From Anaerolineae bacterium (GTDB lineage: Bacteria > Chloroflexota > Anaerolineae > Epilineales > JAHCIE01): DNA of 7,301 nucleotides. Below are positions 1-5,780 of this stretch, piece by piece (within the stretch, counting starts at the first letter, position 1; each line of letters starts with the position of its first letter). The notes under the pieces were generated by a model, which did not search any database, was not told the DNA's origin, and was given only the letters and a program-made list of their open reading frames with translations. The translations under genes and the position numbers were made by a program. The stretch covers positions 1-7,301 of the forward strand of contig JAHCIE010000164.1 of NCBI GenBank assembly GCA_026129385.1, given 5' to 3'.

Positions 1-437
1 TCGCGGCGGTGTACGCGCATGCCCAAGAGGAGTACCCCTTCGAATGCTGCGGGGCCATCTGGCAGGTGGATGACCCCGCCGGCCCGCGTTGGGAGGCGCT
101 GCGGTGCACGAATGCGCAGAATGAACTGCATGCCCGCGAGCCGGACCGCTATCCGCGTGACGCGCGGACAGCCTACGTCATCAGCGCCCGCGAGCTACTC
201 GCCATCCATCGCCGGGCGGAGGAGCGGGGGCAGCGCCTGGCGTGGCTGTATCATTCTCACCCCGACGCTGATGCCTACTTTTCGGACGAGGACGTAGCGA
301 TGGCTGCGCCCTTCGATGAGCCGAGTTACCCGGGTGTGGCGTACCTGGTGGTGTCGGTGCGCGGGGGCAGGGCCGTTACCCATCGTTGCTTTGACTGGGC
401 CACCGCCGCCTGCCGCTACGTCGAAAGCGACTGCTGA
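1..437 (+). CDS. JAMM/Mov34-family zinc metallopeptidase (M67 type), 5'-truncated
   Basis: The 3' part of a gene whose frame is open to the left edge. A GTG at position 9 could be read as a start, but the family normally has a short N-terminal helix before this point, so the true start is probably just outside the window. Counting from that GTG, the protein shows the full JAMM signature: Glu12 in FECCG (putative catalytic Glu), then HSHP with His82 and His84, seven residues, and Ser92-x-x-Asp95. This is the E-xn-H-x-H-x7-S-x-x-D zinc site. Bacterial stand-alone JAMM proteins of about 140 residues include Mec-type enzymes, which cut C-terminal peptides from ubiquitin-like sulfur carriers in cysteine or cofactor biosynthesis. 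No sulfur-carrier gene is visible here, so the substrate is unknown. It is cytoplasmic, with no signal peptide visible in the available part. The stop is TGA at 435-437, followed 43 bp later by the MFS gene on the same strand. Confidence 0.88.
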   Translation, partial: AAVYAHAQEEYPFECCGAIWQVDDPAGPRWEALRCTNAQNELHAREPDRYPRDARTAYVISARELLAIHRRAEERGQRLAWLYHSHPDADAYFSDEDVAMAAPFDEPSYPGVAYLVVSVRGGRAVTHRCFDWATAACRYVESDC

Positions 438-480
438 ATCCCATACCCATGATATGTAACCCCTAGCCGTCGACCTCGCT

Positions 481-1713
481 ATGCCCCGACGTGACATCCT
501 CCTGTACCTGACTGCCATCGGCCTCGTCGGTTTTACCATTGACGGCGGCATCTACTCTGTCGTCTACAATCTGTATGTGCTGCGCCTGGGCTACGAGCCG
601 GACTTTGTGGGGTTGCTGGCGTCCGTCAGCCTGGTGGCGTTCACTGTGGCGAGTGCGCCAGCGGGCGTACTGGGCAGCCACTGGGGTAGCCGACGTAGTA
701 TGCTTCTCGGCCTCGGCCTCATGACGGGGACGGCGATTCTCATGCCGCTGGCCGCCCTGGTCCCCGCGACGGCGGTCTCGGCATGGCTGCTGGGTTTGTA
801 CTCGGTACAGATGGTGGGGTTGGCGTTCTTCTTTGTCAACGGCCCGCCGTACCTGACGGCGGTTGCCCCACCCGCACTGCGGGAGCGAGCGTTCTCTTAC
901 CAGGTGGCGCTCTGGTCGTTCGCGGCTTTCGTGGGCAGCCTGCTGGGGGGCTTCTTGCCGGGGCTGCTGGTAGCGCGACTGGGCGTGACCCTGTCTGCGC
1001 CGCTGCCCTATGCTGTGCCCCTGGGAGTGGCGGCCATAGGCTTGGCCGTGGCTTTTGCCGTCATGTTCGCCGCCTCGGATGTCGCCCGGCGGACCGCCGG
1101 CCCAAAGAGCGAGGCGGCCGTGGCCTTCCCGCTCATGGTCATCGTCGTTCTGGGTGTGGTGCGCTTCTTGCAGGCGGGCGCGGTTGGCACGACGATCCCC
1201 TTCTTTAACGTCTACATGGACTCGGCGCTACATACGCCGACGGTCACCATCGGTATCGTGACGGCATTAGGGCGGCTGCTGGCCGTGCCGACCGCGCTCC
1301 TCGCGCCGATGCTGGCGCGCCGCTGGGGAAACGCGAATACCGTGACCTGGGGATCGCTGGGGCTGTCGCTAGCGGCGCTACCGATGATCTTCATTCCCGA
1401 TTGGATCGCGGCGAGCCTGGGCTTCGTGGGCATCACGTCGCTGTCGTCGGTGCGCTATGCGGCGTTCCTGGTGTATGCTATGGACATCGTGCCCCCCGAG
1501 CGTCGCGGCCTGCTCAGCGGTGTCTCGGAGACGTCAGCCGGCGTGAGTTTCGCGTTCACGGCGTACCTGGGGGGGCAAATGATTACGCGCCTCGGCTACC
1601 CGCCGCTATTTGCGTTCGGTGCGGTGATGGGGGTGCTGGGGACGGCCGTGTTCTGGCTGTACTTTCAGGTGCGGCGAGAGCCTCGGCCCTCGGTGGAGGT
1701 TGGGGAAGTGTGA
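481..1713 (+). CDS. Major facilitator superfamily permease (410 aa)
   Basis: A full-length MFS transporter. The 410 residues contain about twelve hydrophobic segments (roughly 8-29, 42-61, 74-95, 98-120, 137-160, 175-197, 214-234, 253-272, 285-305, 308-330, 345-365, 376-394), with a hydrophilic central loop near 198-213. The loop between helices 2 and 3 carries a motif-A-like sequence, GVLGSHWGSRR at 62-72. A pseudo-repeat, APMLARRWG, is at 275-283 in the second half, and PERRG at 339-343 sits in the helix 10-11 loop. This supports a secondary transporter in the cytoplasmic membrane, but no substrate-specific signature is recognisable; drug or metabolite efflux is only one option. The ATG at 481 is the only reasonable start: an in-frame TAA lies at 457-459 with no start codon between. 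No Shine-Dalgarno is visible upstream, so initiation may be leaderless or SD-independent. It follows the JAMM gene by 43 bp and converges with the patatin gene 44 bp downstream. Confidence 0.93.
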   Translation: MPRRDILLYLTAIGLVGFTIDGGIYSVVYNLYVLRLGYEPDFVGLLASVSLVAFTVASAPAGVLGSHWGSRRSMLLGLGLMTGTAILMPLAALVPATAVSAWLLGLYSVQMVGLAFFFVNGPPYLTAVAPPALRERAFSYQVALWSFAAFVGSLLGGFLPGLLVARLGVTLSAPLPYAVPLGVAAIGLAVAFAVMFAASDVARRTAGPKSEAAVAFPLMVIVVLGVVRFLQAGAVGTTIPFFNVYMDSALHTPTVTIGIVTALGRLLAVPTALLAPMLARRWGNANTVTWGSLGLSLAALPMIFIPDWIAASLGFVGITSLSSVRYAAFLVYAMDIVPPERRGLLSGVSETSAGVSFAFTAYLGGQMITRLGYPPLFAFGAVMGVLGTAVFWLYFQVRREPRPSVEVGEV

Positions 1714-1757
1714 TGCGTGAGTTATGGCCGCAGTTCGCACGCTGCACGCCCCACGTT

Positions 1758-2633
1758 TCATTCGGGCGCAGCGGATAGTGCGGCGCGAATGCGTGGCAGG
1801 GCCTGTTCGGCAGCCTCTTCGCCGGCGATGATGCCAACGCGCGCCTGATCGAAGCCCAGGAACAGCCCCATGTTCATGGGCAGGTTGGGCCAGATGAGTA
1901 CGTCTGGCGGTGACATTATCATCCGTAGCTCGGTGATGGCCGAGATCATGATGCTCTCGATCTGCCAGAAGTCGTTGTACACGCGCGGCAGGCCGCCGAG
2001 GGCCATCGGTGAGATCAGGGGAGGCTCGCCGGGTACGTTGAGGCTGTAGTGGGGCAGAACGTCCTGGGCGATCACCACCGTGGCGCCCATGCCGCGCACG
2101 ATATTGGTGGGGACGTTGTTCAGGATGCCGCCATCGACGAGGCGGTACGGTCCCAGCTCATAGGGGCGGAATACGCCGGGGACAGACATGGTCGCGCGTA
2201 GGGCATCGATGACGCGGCCTTCCTGGAAAATGACTTCCCGTCCGCTGTTCATGTCGCTGGCGACGATGGCGAGGGGGGGCGTCAGCTCGGCGAAGGTCCG
2301 CTCGGCCCCGATGAGGCTAGCGAAGTGGGCCTGGATGCGCGCCCCCCGTAGTAAGCCAGTCTGGGAGATTTGGATGTCGGCGAGACCTAGCATGCTGCGT
2401 CGGCTACCCAGGCTCTTCGCTTCGGCCTCAATCTGGTCAAGGGGCATGCCGATACTATACAAGGCTCCCAGGATGCCGCCCATGCTGGTGCCGGCGATGT
2501 AGTCGATGGGGATGCCTTCCCGCGTCAGTACTTTGAGCAGGCCAATATGAGCGAGGCCGCGCGCACCACCGCCGCCGAGGGCCAGGCCGACGGTGGGTCG
2601 TGCTGGGGGGGTAGTAGGTGGGGTCATGGGCAT
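1758..2633 (-). CDS. Patatin-like phospholipase, RssA/NTE type (291 aa)
   Basis: A patatin-fold serine hydrolase. In order, it shows the glycine-rich oxyanion loop GGGGARG (20-26), the nucleophile elbow GTSMG with Ser50 (48-52), a conserved SVPGVF segment (150-155) and DGG with Asp167 (167-169). Ser50 and Asp167 form the expected Ser-Asp catalytic dyad. Members of this family hydrolyse acyl esters of phospholipids or related lipids. The physiological substrate cannot be read from sequence. The length of about 290 residues is typical of the stand-alone bacterial RssA-like group. There is no signal peptide, and the N-terminus is a short proline/threonine-rich stretch. The start at 2633 gives M-P-M, and the second Met (2627) is an alternative. 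The Shine-Dalgarno is weak. The gene lies 156 bp downstream of the citrate-synthase-like gene on the same strand and has its own probable promoter, so it may be separately expressed. Confidence 0.94.
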   Translation of the reverse strand: MPMTPPTTPPARPTVGLALGGGGARGLAHIGLLKVLTREGIPIDYIAGTSMGGILGALYSIGMPLDQIEAEAKSLGSRRSMLGLADIQISQTGLLRGARIQAHFASLIGAERTFAELTPPLAIVASDMNSGREVIFQEGRVIDALRATMSVPGVFRPYELGPYRLVDGGILNNVPTNIVRGMGATVVIAQDVLPHYSLNVPGEPPLISPMALGGLPRVYNDFWQIESIMISAITELRMIMSPPDVLIWPNLPMNMGLFLGFDQARVGIIAGEEAAEQALPRIRAALSAAPE

Positions 2634-2691
2634 CTCGTGGTCGGCTCGCCGGGTACGCTTTCAGTGGCGATGGGAGGGCGTCGCCGCCGGA

Positions 2692-2721
2692 ATCATAGCA
2701 TGCTCAGCCCGCGATGGGCAA
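2692..2721 (-). promoter_or_regulatory. Probable sigma70-type promoter for the patatin gene
   Basis: Read on the minus strand, TTGCCC (2721-2716), an 18-bp spacer and TATGAT (2697-2692) with an upstream TGC that makes an extended -10. It lies about 60 bp before the patatin start in the only gap of this block long enough for a promoter. The -35 box is only a half match, so the extended -10 carries most of the evidence. Confidence 0.45.
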
Positions 2722-2744
2722 TATTCCGTATTCCCTCGTCCTTC

Positions 2745-2765
2745 GCTGCGCCTGTCTGGCGCGGC
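2745..2765 (-). terminator. Possible hairpin after the citrate-synthase-like gene
   Basis: GCTGCGCC (2745-2752) and GGCGCGGC (2758-2765) form an eight-pair stem with one mismatch or wobble and a 5-nt loop. It begins about 25 nt after the TAG stop of the citrate-synthase-like gene. No T-tract follows on the minus strand, so it could be a weak terminator, an mRNA 3' stabiliser or a chance GC-rich hairpin. Confidence 0.25.
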
Positions 2766-2789
2766 AGCCCGGCCATATCCATGTCCGCG

Positions 2790-3878
2790 CTATGGGCGGG
2801 CGCGGCGCGTGGGCCAGGCGGTCACGGGCGGGCCGATGTACCGAGCCGTGGGCGGGGCGAAGCGATTGTCTGCCTGCTGTTCCAGAGCGTGGGCGATCCA
2901 ACCGGCCGCACGGCCGAGGGCGAAAATGGCGGGGGCCAGGTCGCGGGGGATGCCGAGGCCATTGAGAAGAACGGCGGCGTACAGGTCAGCCGTGGGGGTG
3001 CAGCCTGTGCGGGTATGGACGGCGTCGGCGACGGCGTCGGCCACCTTGAGCCAGGGGCCGCGACCTGGGGCGGCGGCCAGGCGTCGGAACGGCGCGGTGC
3101 GGGGGTCAGCGGGGGCGGCGAAGCCAGGCGGGAGCAGGCCCAGCCGCAGCAATGGCTCGACGGCGCGGGGCGCCTCGTTGGGCGCCGGGATGTCGGCCAG
3201 AAATTGCGCTATCTGGTCGAGCACGTCGCCATGTAGCGGGCCGCTGACAACGCACAGGGCGGTGATGAGGGCCGTGGGTAGCGAGGCCTCGGCGGCGGCA
3301 GCAACGCGGACAGCCAGGGTCGAAGCGGCCAGGCCATAGTCGGCGTAGAGGATGAGGGCGCGGTCAAGGGCGCGGGCCTCTGCGTCGGAGGGGGCCTCGC
3401 CGCGAAGGGCGTGTAGGAGGCGGGCGGCCGGCGAGCCCTCGACACGCGGGGCGAAGTGGGGCCGACCGGCGGCGATGTGATGCCAGAGGGCAGCGACATT
3501 GGGTAGCATGCCGAGCAGGCGCAGTGGGTCGGTTGGCGATCCGCTGCCGGATGAGGACGCCCATGGGCGCGGAGACGCCAGTTCGACGGTGGCGATTGCG
3601 TCGCGTAGCACGGTGAGAATGGGTGTGGTAGGGGGGAGGGCGCGTAGGCGGGTGGTCATCTCGCGGGGTAGGTCCCACGCGGCGGCGAGGCTGCTTGCCA
3701 GCTCGCCCTGCTCGGCCGACGTGGGCAGCGCGCCATGCCACAGTAGCCAGGCCGTGGTAGCGAAGTCACCATGTTCCACGATCTCTTGAACAGGGATGCC
3801 CCGGTAGGTGAGTTGCCCATCGATGACAGCGCTGACCGACGTTTCGATGAGGGGATGGGATGGGGTGTCGGCGCTCAT
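2790..3878 (-). CDS. Citrate-synthase-like protein with degenerate active site (362 aa)
   Basis: Clearly of the citrate synthase fold: an N-terminal VIDGQLTYRG (18-27) like the usual I-x-G-x-L-x-Y-R-G, WLLWHG (44-49), GPLHGD with His216 (213-218), DLY with Asp298 (298-300), GRAAGW with Arg323 (322-327), AHALEQ (329-334) and RYIGP (346-350). His216 and Asp298 match two of the three classical catalytic residues. The oxaloacetate-binding motif usually read as ADHEL is ADYGL here (179-183), so His becomes Tyr181. The loop that normally holds the third catalytic His (GFGH..Y...DPR) is shortened to GFAAPADPR (252-260) with no His. The C-terminal RPR substrate arginines are also lost (PPT, 342-344). 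Ordinary citrate synthase activity is therefore doubtful; a changed substrate, a sensor role or a structural role is possible. I chose ATG at 3878, which overlaps the upstream stop as ATGA, over the GTG at 3893. It is translationally coupled to the HTH gene. Confidence 0.85.
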   Translation of the reverse strand: MSADTPSHPLIETSVSAVIDGQLTYRGIPVQEIVEHGDFATTAWLLWHGALPTSAEQGELASSLAAAWDLPREMTTRLRALPPTTPILTVLRDAIATVELASPRPWASSSGSGSPTDPLRLLGMLPNVAALWHHIAAGRPHFAPRVEGSPAARLLHALRGEAPSDAEARALDRALILYADYGLAASTLAVRVAAAAEASLPTALITALCVVSGPLHGDVLDQIAQFLADIPAPNEAPRAVEPLLRLGLLPPGFAAPADPRTAPFRRLAAAPGRGPWLKVADAVADAVHTRTGCTPTADLYAAVLLNGLGIPRDLAPAIFALGRAAGWIAHALEQQADNRFAPPTARYIGPPVTAWPTRRARP

Positions 3879-4138
3879 CGGCGGGCCATCCACTCGGCGG
3901 CTGGGGGCAGGCGCTCGGTCTCGGCTGTCGCCTCGGTCTCGGTGGGCGTCACGCCGGGGCGGATGGTCAGCAGGGCCTCAAGCTGGCGACGGCTGTAGAG
4001 ACGCTGACGGCGGATGCCCTGCTTGTAGCTGTGAATCAGGCCACGCGAGACGTAGGCGTAGAGGGTAGCTTTCTTGACGCCTAGTAGCATGCTGGCCTCG
4101 TCGACGGTGATGTACTCGTCGGGGGCGTTGTCCGACAT
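3875..4138 (-). CDS. Small MerR/excisionase-type HTH protein (87 aa), partner of the citrate-synthase-like gene
   Basis: An 87-residue protein with one winged-helix HTH_17-type domain at about 9-56. It has the signature T-V-D-E-A-S-x-L-L-G-V (11-21), TLYAYVSRGLI (25-35) and a basic wing followed by RRQRLYSRRQLEAL (43-56). The remaining 30 residues are acidic and threonine-rich with no visible fold. From general knowledge, the block TLYAYVSRG is typical of the HTH found N-terminally in HTH-citrate synthase fusion proteins; here it is a separate ORF directly upstream of the citrate-synthase-like gene, overlapping it by ATGA (3878-3875). It probably binds DNA, perhaps in complex with its partner. 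The start is ATG 4138, with a strong GGGAGG (4152-4147) eight bases before it. The longer reading to 4246 would run back through the promoter and is rejected. An alternative reading as an excisionase is possible, but no integrase is nearby. Confidence 0.86.
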   Translation of the reverse strand: MSDNAPDEYITVDEASMLLGVKKATLYAYVSRGLIHSYKQGIRRQRLYSRRQLEALLTIRPGVTPTETEATAETERLPPAAEWMARR

Positions 4139-4146
4139 GGTCACGT

Positions 4147-4152
4147 CCTCCC
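4147..4152 (-). promoter_or_regulatory. Shine-Dalgarno site that fixes the HTH start
   Basis: GGGAGG on the minus strand, eight bases before ATG 4138. It sits about 16 bases after the predicted transcription start and settles the choice of this ATG over the further-upstream GTG at 4246. Confidence 0.8.
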
Positions 4153-4174
4153 GCTGGCGAAGGGGCCGAACGTG

Positions 4175-4204
4175 AGTATAGCTACATTGCTTCGCCTTTG
4201 TCAA
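4175..4204 (-). promoter_or_regulatory. Near-consensus sigma70 promoter of the HTH/citrate-synthase-like operon
   Basis: On the minus strand, a perfect TTGACA (4204-4199), an 18-bp spacer and TATACT (4180-4175), five of six to consensus. The predicted start is near 4168, giving a leader of about 30 nt with a strong Shine-Dalgarno. A second TTGAC lies 20 bp upstream (minus strand, around 4225-4221). It has no matching -10, so it may be a repeated binding element. This promoter separates the operon from the ImmA/XRE pair upstream. Confidence 0.75.
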
Positions 4205-4244
4205 GTATGGTGGTGAAGCGTCAAGCTCCATCGAGAAGACACAC

Positions 4245-4282
4245 AACCGGGATGCGCGAGAGACTTCGCACGCATCTCGGTT
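4245..4282 (-). terminator. Probable terminator hairpin after the ImmA/IrrE gene
   Basis: AACCGGGATGCG (4245-4256) and CGCATCTCGGTT (4271-4282) form a 12-position inverted repeat with one mismatch (a G-U wobble if read on the plus strand) and a 14-nt loop. It begins 16 bases after the ImmA stop codon on the minus strand and precedes the next promoter. The minus-strand 3' flank is pyrimidine-rich (GTGTGTCTTCTC) but not a true U-tract. The right arm can also pair with CCGAGATG at 4304-4311, inside the last ImmA codons, giving two exclusive folds. Confidence 0.45.
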
Positions 4283-4298
4283 CCCATTTCATACGGTC

Positions 4299-5210
4299 TC
4301 ACGCCGAGATGGAGTGGTCCCTGGGGGTGGCGTCGGTGTGGGGGCGCAGCAGGAAGGAGACGACGCGCGGGTGGAGGACCGCGCCGCGCATGAGTGGGAC
4401 GTAGACCGACTCTGCCTGAACATCTGTGTCGGCCGTGCGGAGCGTGAGCCGGTCGATGCCGTGGGTGGGTGAGCCGCTGGCGTAGGCTTGATAGATGCTG
4501 GTGTCCTCGGCGACAGACTTGTTGCGGGGAATGTAGACCCCGAAGGAGGGCGCGGCGATGGCGCGGGTGACGCGCAGAGCGGGGGGAATCGGGTCGCCCT
4601 GGGCAGCGGCGGCGCGGTCGGCCTTGCGCCAGCCCGGTTCCCAGAAGACGAGGGCGAAGGGCCAGACGTCCAGGCGAGCTACCGCGCGGGCCGTGGCTTC
4701 CAGGGAGGCCTTGAACTGGCGGGCGATGTCCTGGAGGGAGGCAAGGGAGGGCGGTCGCTGCTGAGCAGCTGGCCGCAGCCAGCGCTCGGGCAGGAGGAGC
4801 GCGGACGCGCCTACGTCGCACAGGTGCTCCTCCTCGGCGGTTGGCGGGTAGTCGCCGGTGTGGACATCCTCGACGTCGTGGGGGTGGGCGGCGTAGGCGG
4901 GCAGTAGCGTGTGGGCGATTTCGTGGGCGATGGTAAACTGGCGGCGGGCGGGACTCTCGGCGCGGTTAACCTGCACCACGCTGCCTTCGGGGTGGACGAT
5001 AAGTCGCCCCGACGCCACGATGTCGATGGTTTCGATACTGCGAATACCCTGGAAGGACGCCAGGACCGCCAGCGGGACCGGCGGCCCCGCCACGGCGGCT
5101 TCGTCGAGAAGGGCGTCGGCGCGCGCAATCATGGCCGCCACCGGGTCAGAGTGGCCTGTCACGCGACACAGAGCGTGTGCGGCGTCACTGGACCAGTGGC
5201 GCGGGTTCAT
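4299..5210 (-). CDS. ImmA/IrrE-family metallopeptidase (303 aa)
   Basis: A zinc peptidase of the ImmA/IrrE (COG2856) family. FTIAHEIAHTLL (92-103) holds the HExxH zinc site, with His96, the catalytic Glu97 and His100. The third zinc ligand is probably Glu127 in EEEHLCDVGASALLLP (126-141), 31 residues after the first His. This E-x-x-C/A-D..A..LL-P block is the second hallmark of the family. N-terminal residues 22-60 resemble the usual substrate-clamp helices (ARADALLDE, then PLAVLASFQGI). Residues about 205-295 form a further domain of unknown identity. Deinococcus IrrE also carries a C-terminal GAF-like domain, so the overall architecture is similar, but I cannot confirm homology there. Family members cleave a partner XRE repressor to switch on genes. 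The start ATG 5210 overlaps the XRE stop as ATGA (5210-5207), making coupling and a functional pair very likely. What activates the protease is not visible. Confidence 0.92.
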   Translation of the reverse strand: MNPRHWSSDAAHALCRVTGHSDPVAAMIARADALLDEAAVAGPPVPLAVLASFQGIRSIETIDIVASGRLIVHPEGSVVQVNRAESPARRQFTIAHEIAHTLLPAYAAHPHDVEDVHTGDYPPTAEEEHLCDVGASALLLPERWLRPAAQQRPPSLASLQDIARQFKASLEATARAVARLDVWPFALVFWEPGWRKADRAAAAQGDPIPPALRVTRAIAAPSFGVYIPRNKSVAEDTSIYQAYASGSPTHGIDRLTLRTADTDVQAESVYVPLMRGAVLHPRVVSFLLRPHTDATPRDHSISA

Positions 5211-5602
5211 GCTTCGTTAGGTTCGGATCCGCCGCGGATGGTGCGTCGGATACTCTCGTAGAGATAACGCCAGTCGGCGGAATTGCGTGGCTGCTCGCCG
5301 CGATAGCGGATACCGGCCAGCATCGACACGTCAGCCTCGGGCAGACTGGCTTCGCGGGCAAACTCCCGCAGGGAGGGCGAGACTGCGATGGTAGCGACCT
5401 CAACCTCGCGACCCAGCAGGTCGGCGACCGTCGTGCCGAGCGCGGTCGCCATGCGATACAGCGTCTCGCCCGAGGGGCGCGGCGCACTGTCGTTCTCGAT
5501 CTGGCTCAGATAGCCCTTTGACACCTGGCTTGATCGGGCTAGAGCCGACAGGCTCATCCCCTTCTCCTCGCGGCGCTGCCGGACACGTTGGCCGAGCGTC
5601 AT
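5207..5602 (-). CDS. XRE-family repressor with DdrO-like C-terminal domain (131 aa)
   Basis: A compact lambda-repressor-type regulator. The HTH spans about 4-62: LGQRVRQRREEKGMSL, then ALARSSQVSKGYLSQIEN with the recognition helix around 27-37, and a fourth helix ending in DLLG (61-64). The C-terminal part (about 77-122) has L-x-x-F-A-R-E-A, then D-V-S-M-L-A-G-I-R-Y-R-G-E-Q-P-R (91-106) and DWRYLYESIRR (110-120). This resembles the C-terminal dimerisation and cleavage domain of Deinococcus DdrO as I recall it, including an RG-x-x-PR motif and a following DW...Y. The length of 131 also matches. In DdrO, IrrE cuts just before the Arg of this motif, so Tyr100-Arg101 is the predicted cut here (inference). 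The start is ATG 5602, with AAGGAG six bases before it; the longer frame to 5761 runs through the promoter. Self-repression and repression of the divergent gene are likely. Confidence 0.9.
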   Translation of the reverse strand: MTLGQRVRQRREEKGMSLSALARSSQVSKGYLSQIENDSAPRPSGETLYRMATALGTTVADLLGREVEVATIAVSPSLREFAREASLPEADVSMLAGIRYRGEQPRNSADWRYLYESIRRTIRGGSEPNEA

Positions 5603-5608
5603 ACGGTT

Positions 5609-5614
5609 CTCCTT
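5609..5614 (-). promoter_or_regulatory. Shine-Dalgarno site that fixes the XRE start
   Basis: AAGGAG on the minus strand, six bases before ATG 5602. It supports the 131-residue product over the 184-residue reading that begins upstream of the promoter. Confidence 0.85.
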
Positions 5615-5636
5615 CCCTGCCACTCCCAACACCCTT

Positions 5637-5665
5637 ACTATAGCACATCCTGTTCCCAAATGCAA
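5637..5665 (-). promoter_or_regulatory. Extended -10 promoter of the XRE/ImmA operon
   Basis: On the minus strand, TTGCAT (5665-5660), an exact 17-bp spacer and TATAGT (5642-5637) preceded by TGC, an extended -10. The predicted start near 5630 gives a short leader of about 28 nt with the Shine-Dalgarno. A GTTCTG half-site (5672-5677, plus strand), the same hexamer as in the divergent operator, lies just upstream of the -35. Confidence 0.7.
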
Positions 5666-5682
5666 GTCTGCGTTCTGTGTGG

Positions 5683-5693
5683 GGTACGATACC
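5683..5693. promoter_or_regulatory. Small palindrome GGTA-CGA-TACC in the divergent region
   Basis: A perfect 4-3-4 inverted repeat located 17 bp upstream of the XRE -35 box. It is short and could be chance. It is listed because it lies in a regulatory region with several other palindromes. Confidence 0.25.
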
Positions 5694-5737
5694 GGGTGTA
5701 GGTATTTCCACATAGATAACGGGATGTTTTCAAGTAA

Positions 5738-5749
5738 GAACATGCGTTT
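5738..5749. promoter_or_regulatory. Second, imperfect GAAC-N4-GTTC-like site
   Basis: GAAC-ATGC-GTTT matches seven of the eight fixed positions of the core GAAC-N4-GTTC seen in the main operator, with its centre 51 bp away, close to five helical turns. It sits between the two divergent promoters, where a repressor dimer pair could act on both. It could also be coincidence in AT-rich DNA. Confidence 0.3.
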
Positions 5750-5763
5750 TTTATTCATCAACT

Positions 5764-5776
5764 ATTTGCAGCAAAT
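5764..5776. promoter_or_regulatory. Perfect palindrome ATTTGC-A-GCAAAT next to the LysM-gene -35 box
   Basis: A 13-bp perfect inverted repeat ending four bases before the -35 box of the plus-strand promoter, on the face where an activator or second repressor could bind. Its half-site differs from that of the spacer palindrome, so a different regulator is possible. Confidence 0.4.
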
Positions 5777-5780
5777 CTAC

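Noticed and set aside
1714..1757. Bidirectional terminator between the convergent MFS and patatin genes
   Set aside because: Only a four-base GCAG/CTGC pairing is visible and no T-tract; not enough to call.
2547..3339. Long plus-strand frames opposite the citrate-synthase-like and patatin genes
   Set aside because: Gly/Arg/Ala-rich, low-complexity translations without motifs; they are antisense shadows of two well-supported genes in GC-rich DNA.
3875..3893. Frameshift joining the HTH and citrate-synthase-like ORFs into one protein
   Set aside because: The clean ATGA overlap and intact ends on both ORFs fit coupled genes; no slippery heptamer is seen at the junction.
4139..4246. N-terminal extension of the HTH protein to 4246
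   Set aside because: It overlaps the near-consensus promoter and lies upstream of a strong SD; the HTH family begins close to Met at 4138.
4488..4907. Plus-strand frame of 139 residues
   Set aside because: Antisense to the zinc-site half of the ImmA/IrrE gene, glycine-rich and without an SD or domain.
3875..5602. A mobile element (excisionase-like HTH plus ImmA/ImmR)
   Set aside because: No integrase, relaxase, att-type direct repeat or tRNA end is seen, and the HTH pairs with a citrate-synthase-like gene instead.
5603..5761. N-terminal extension of the XRE protein to 5761
   Set aside because: It would translate through the promoter and Shine-Dalgarno of the 131-residue form, and the extra residues match no repressor N-terminus.
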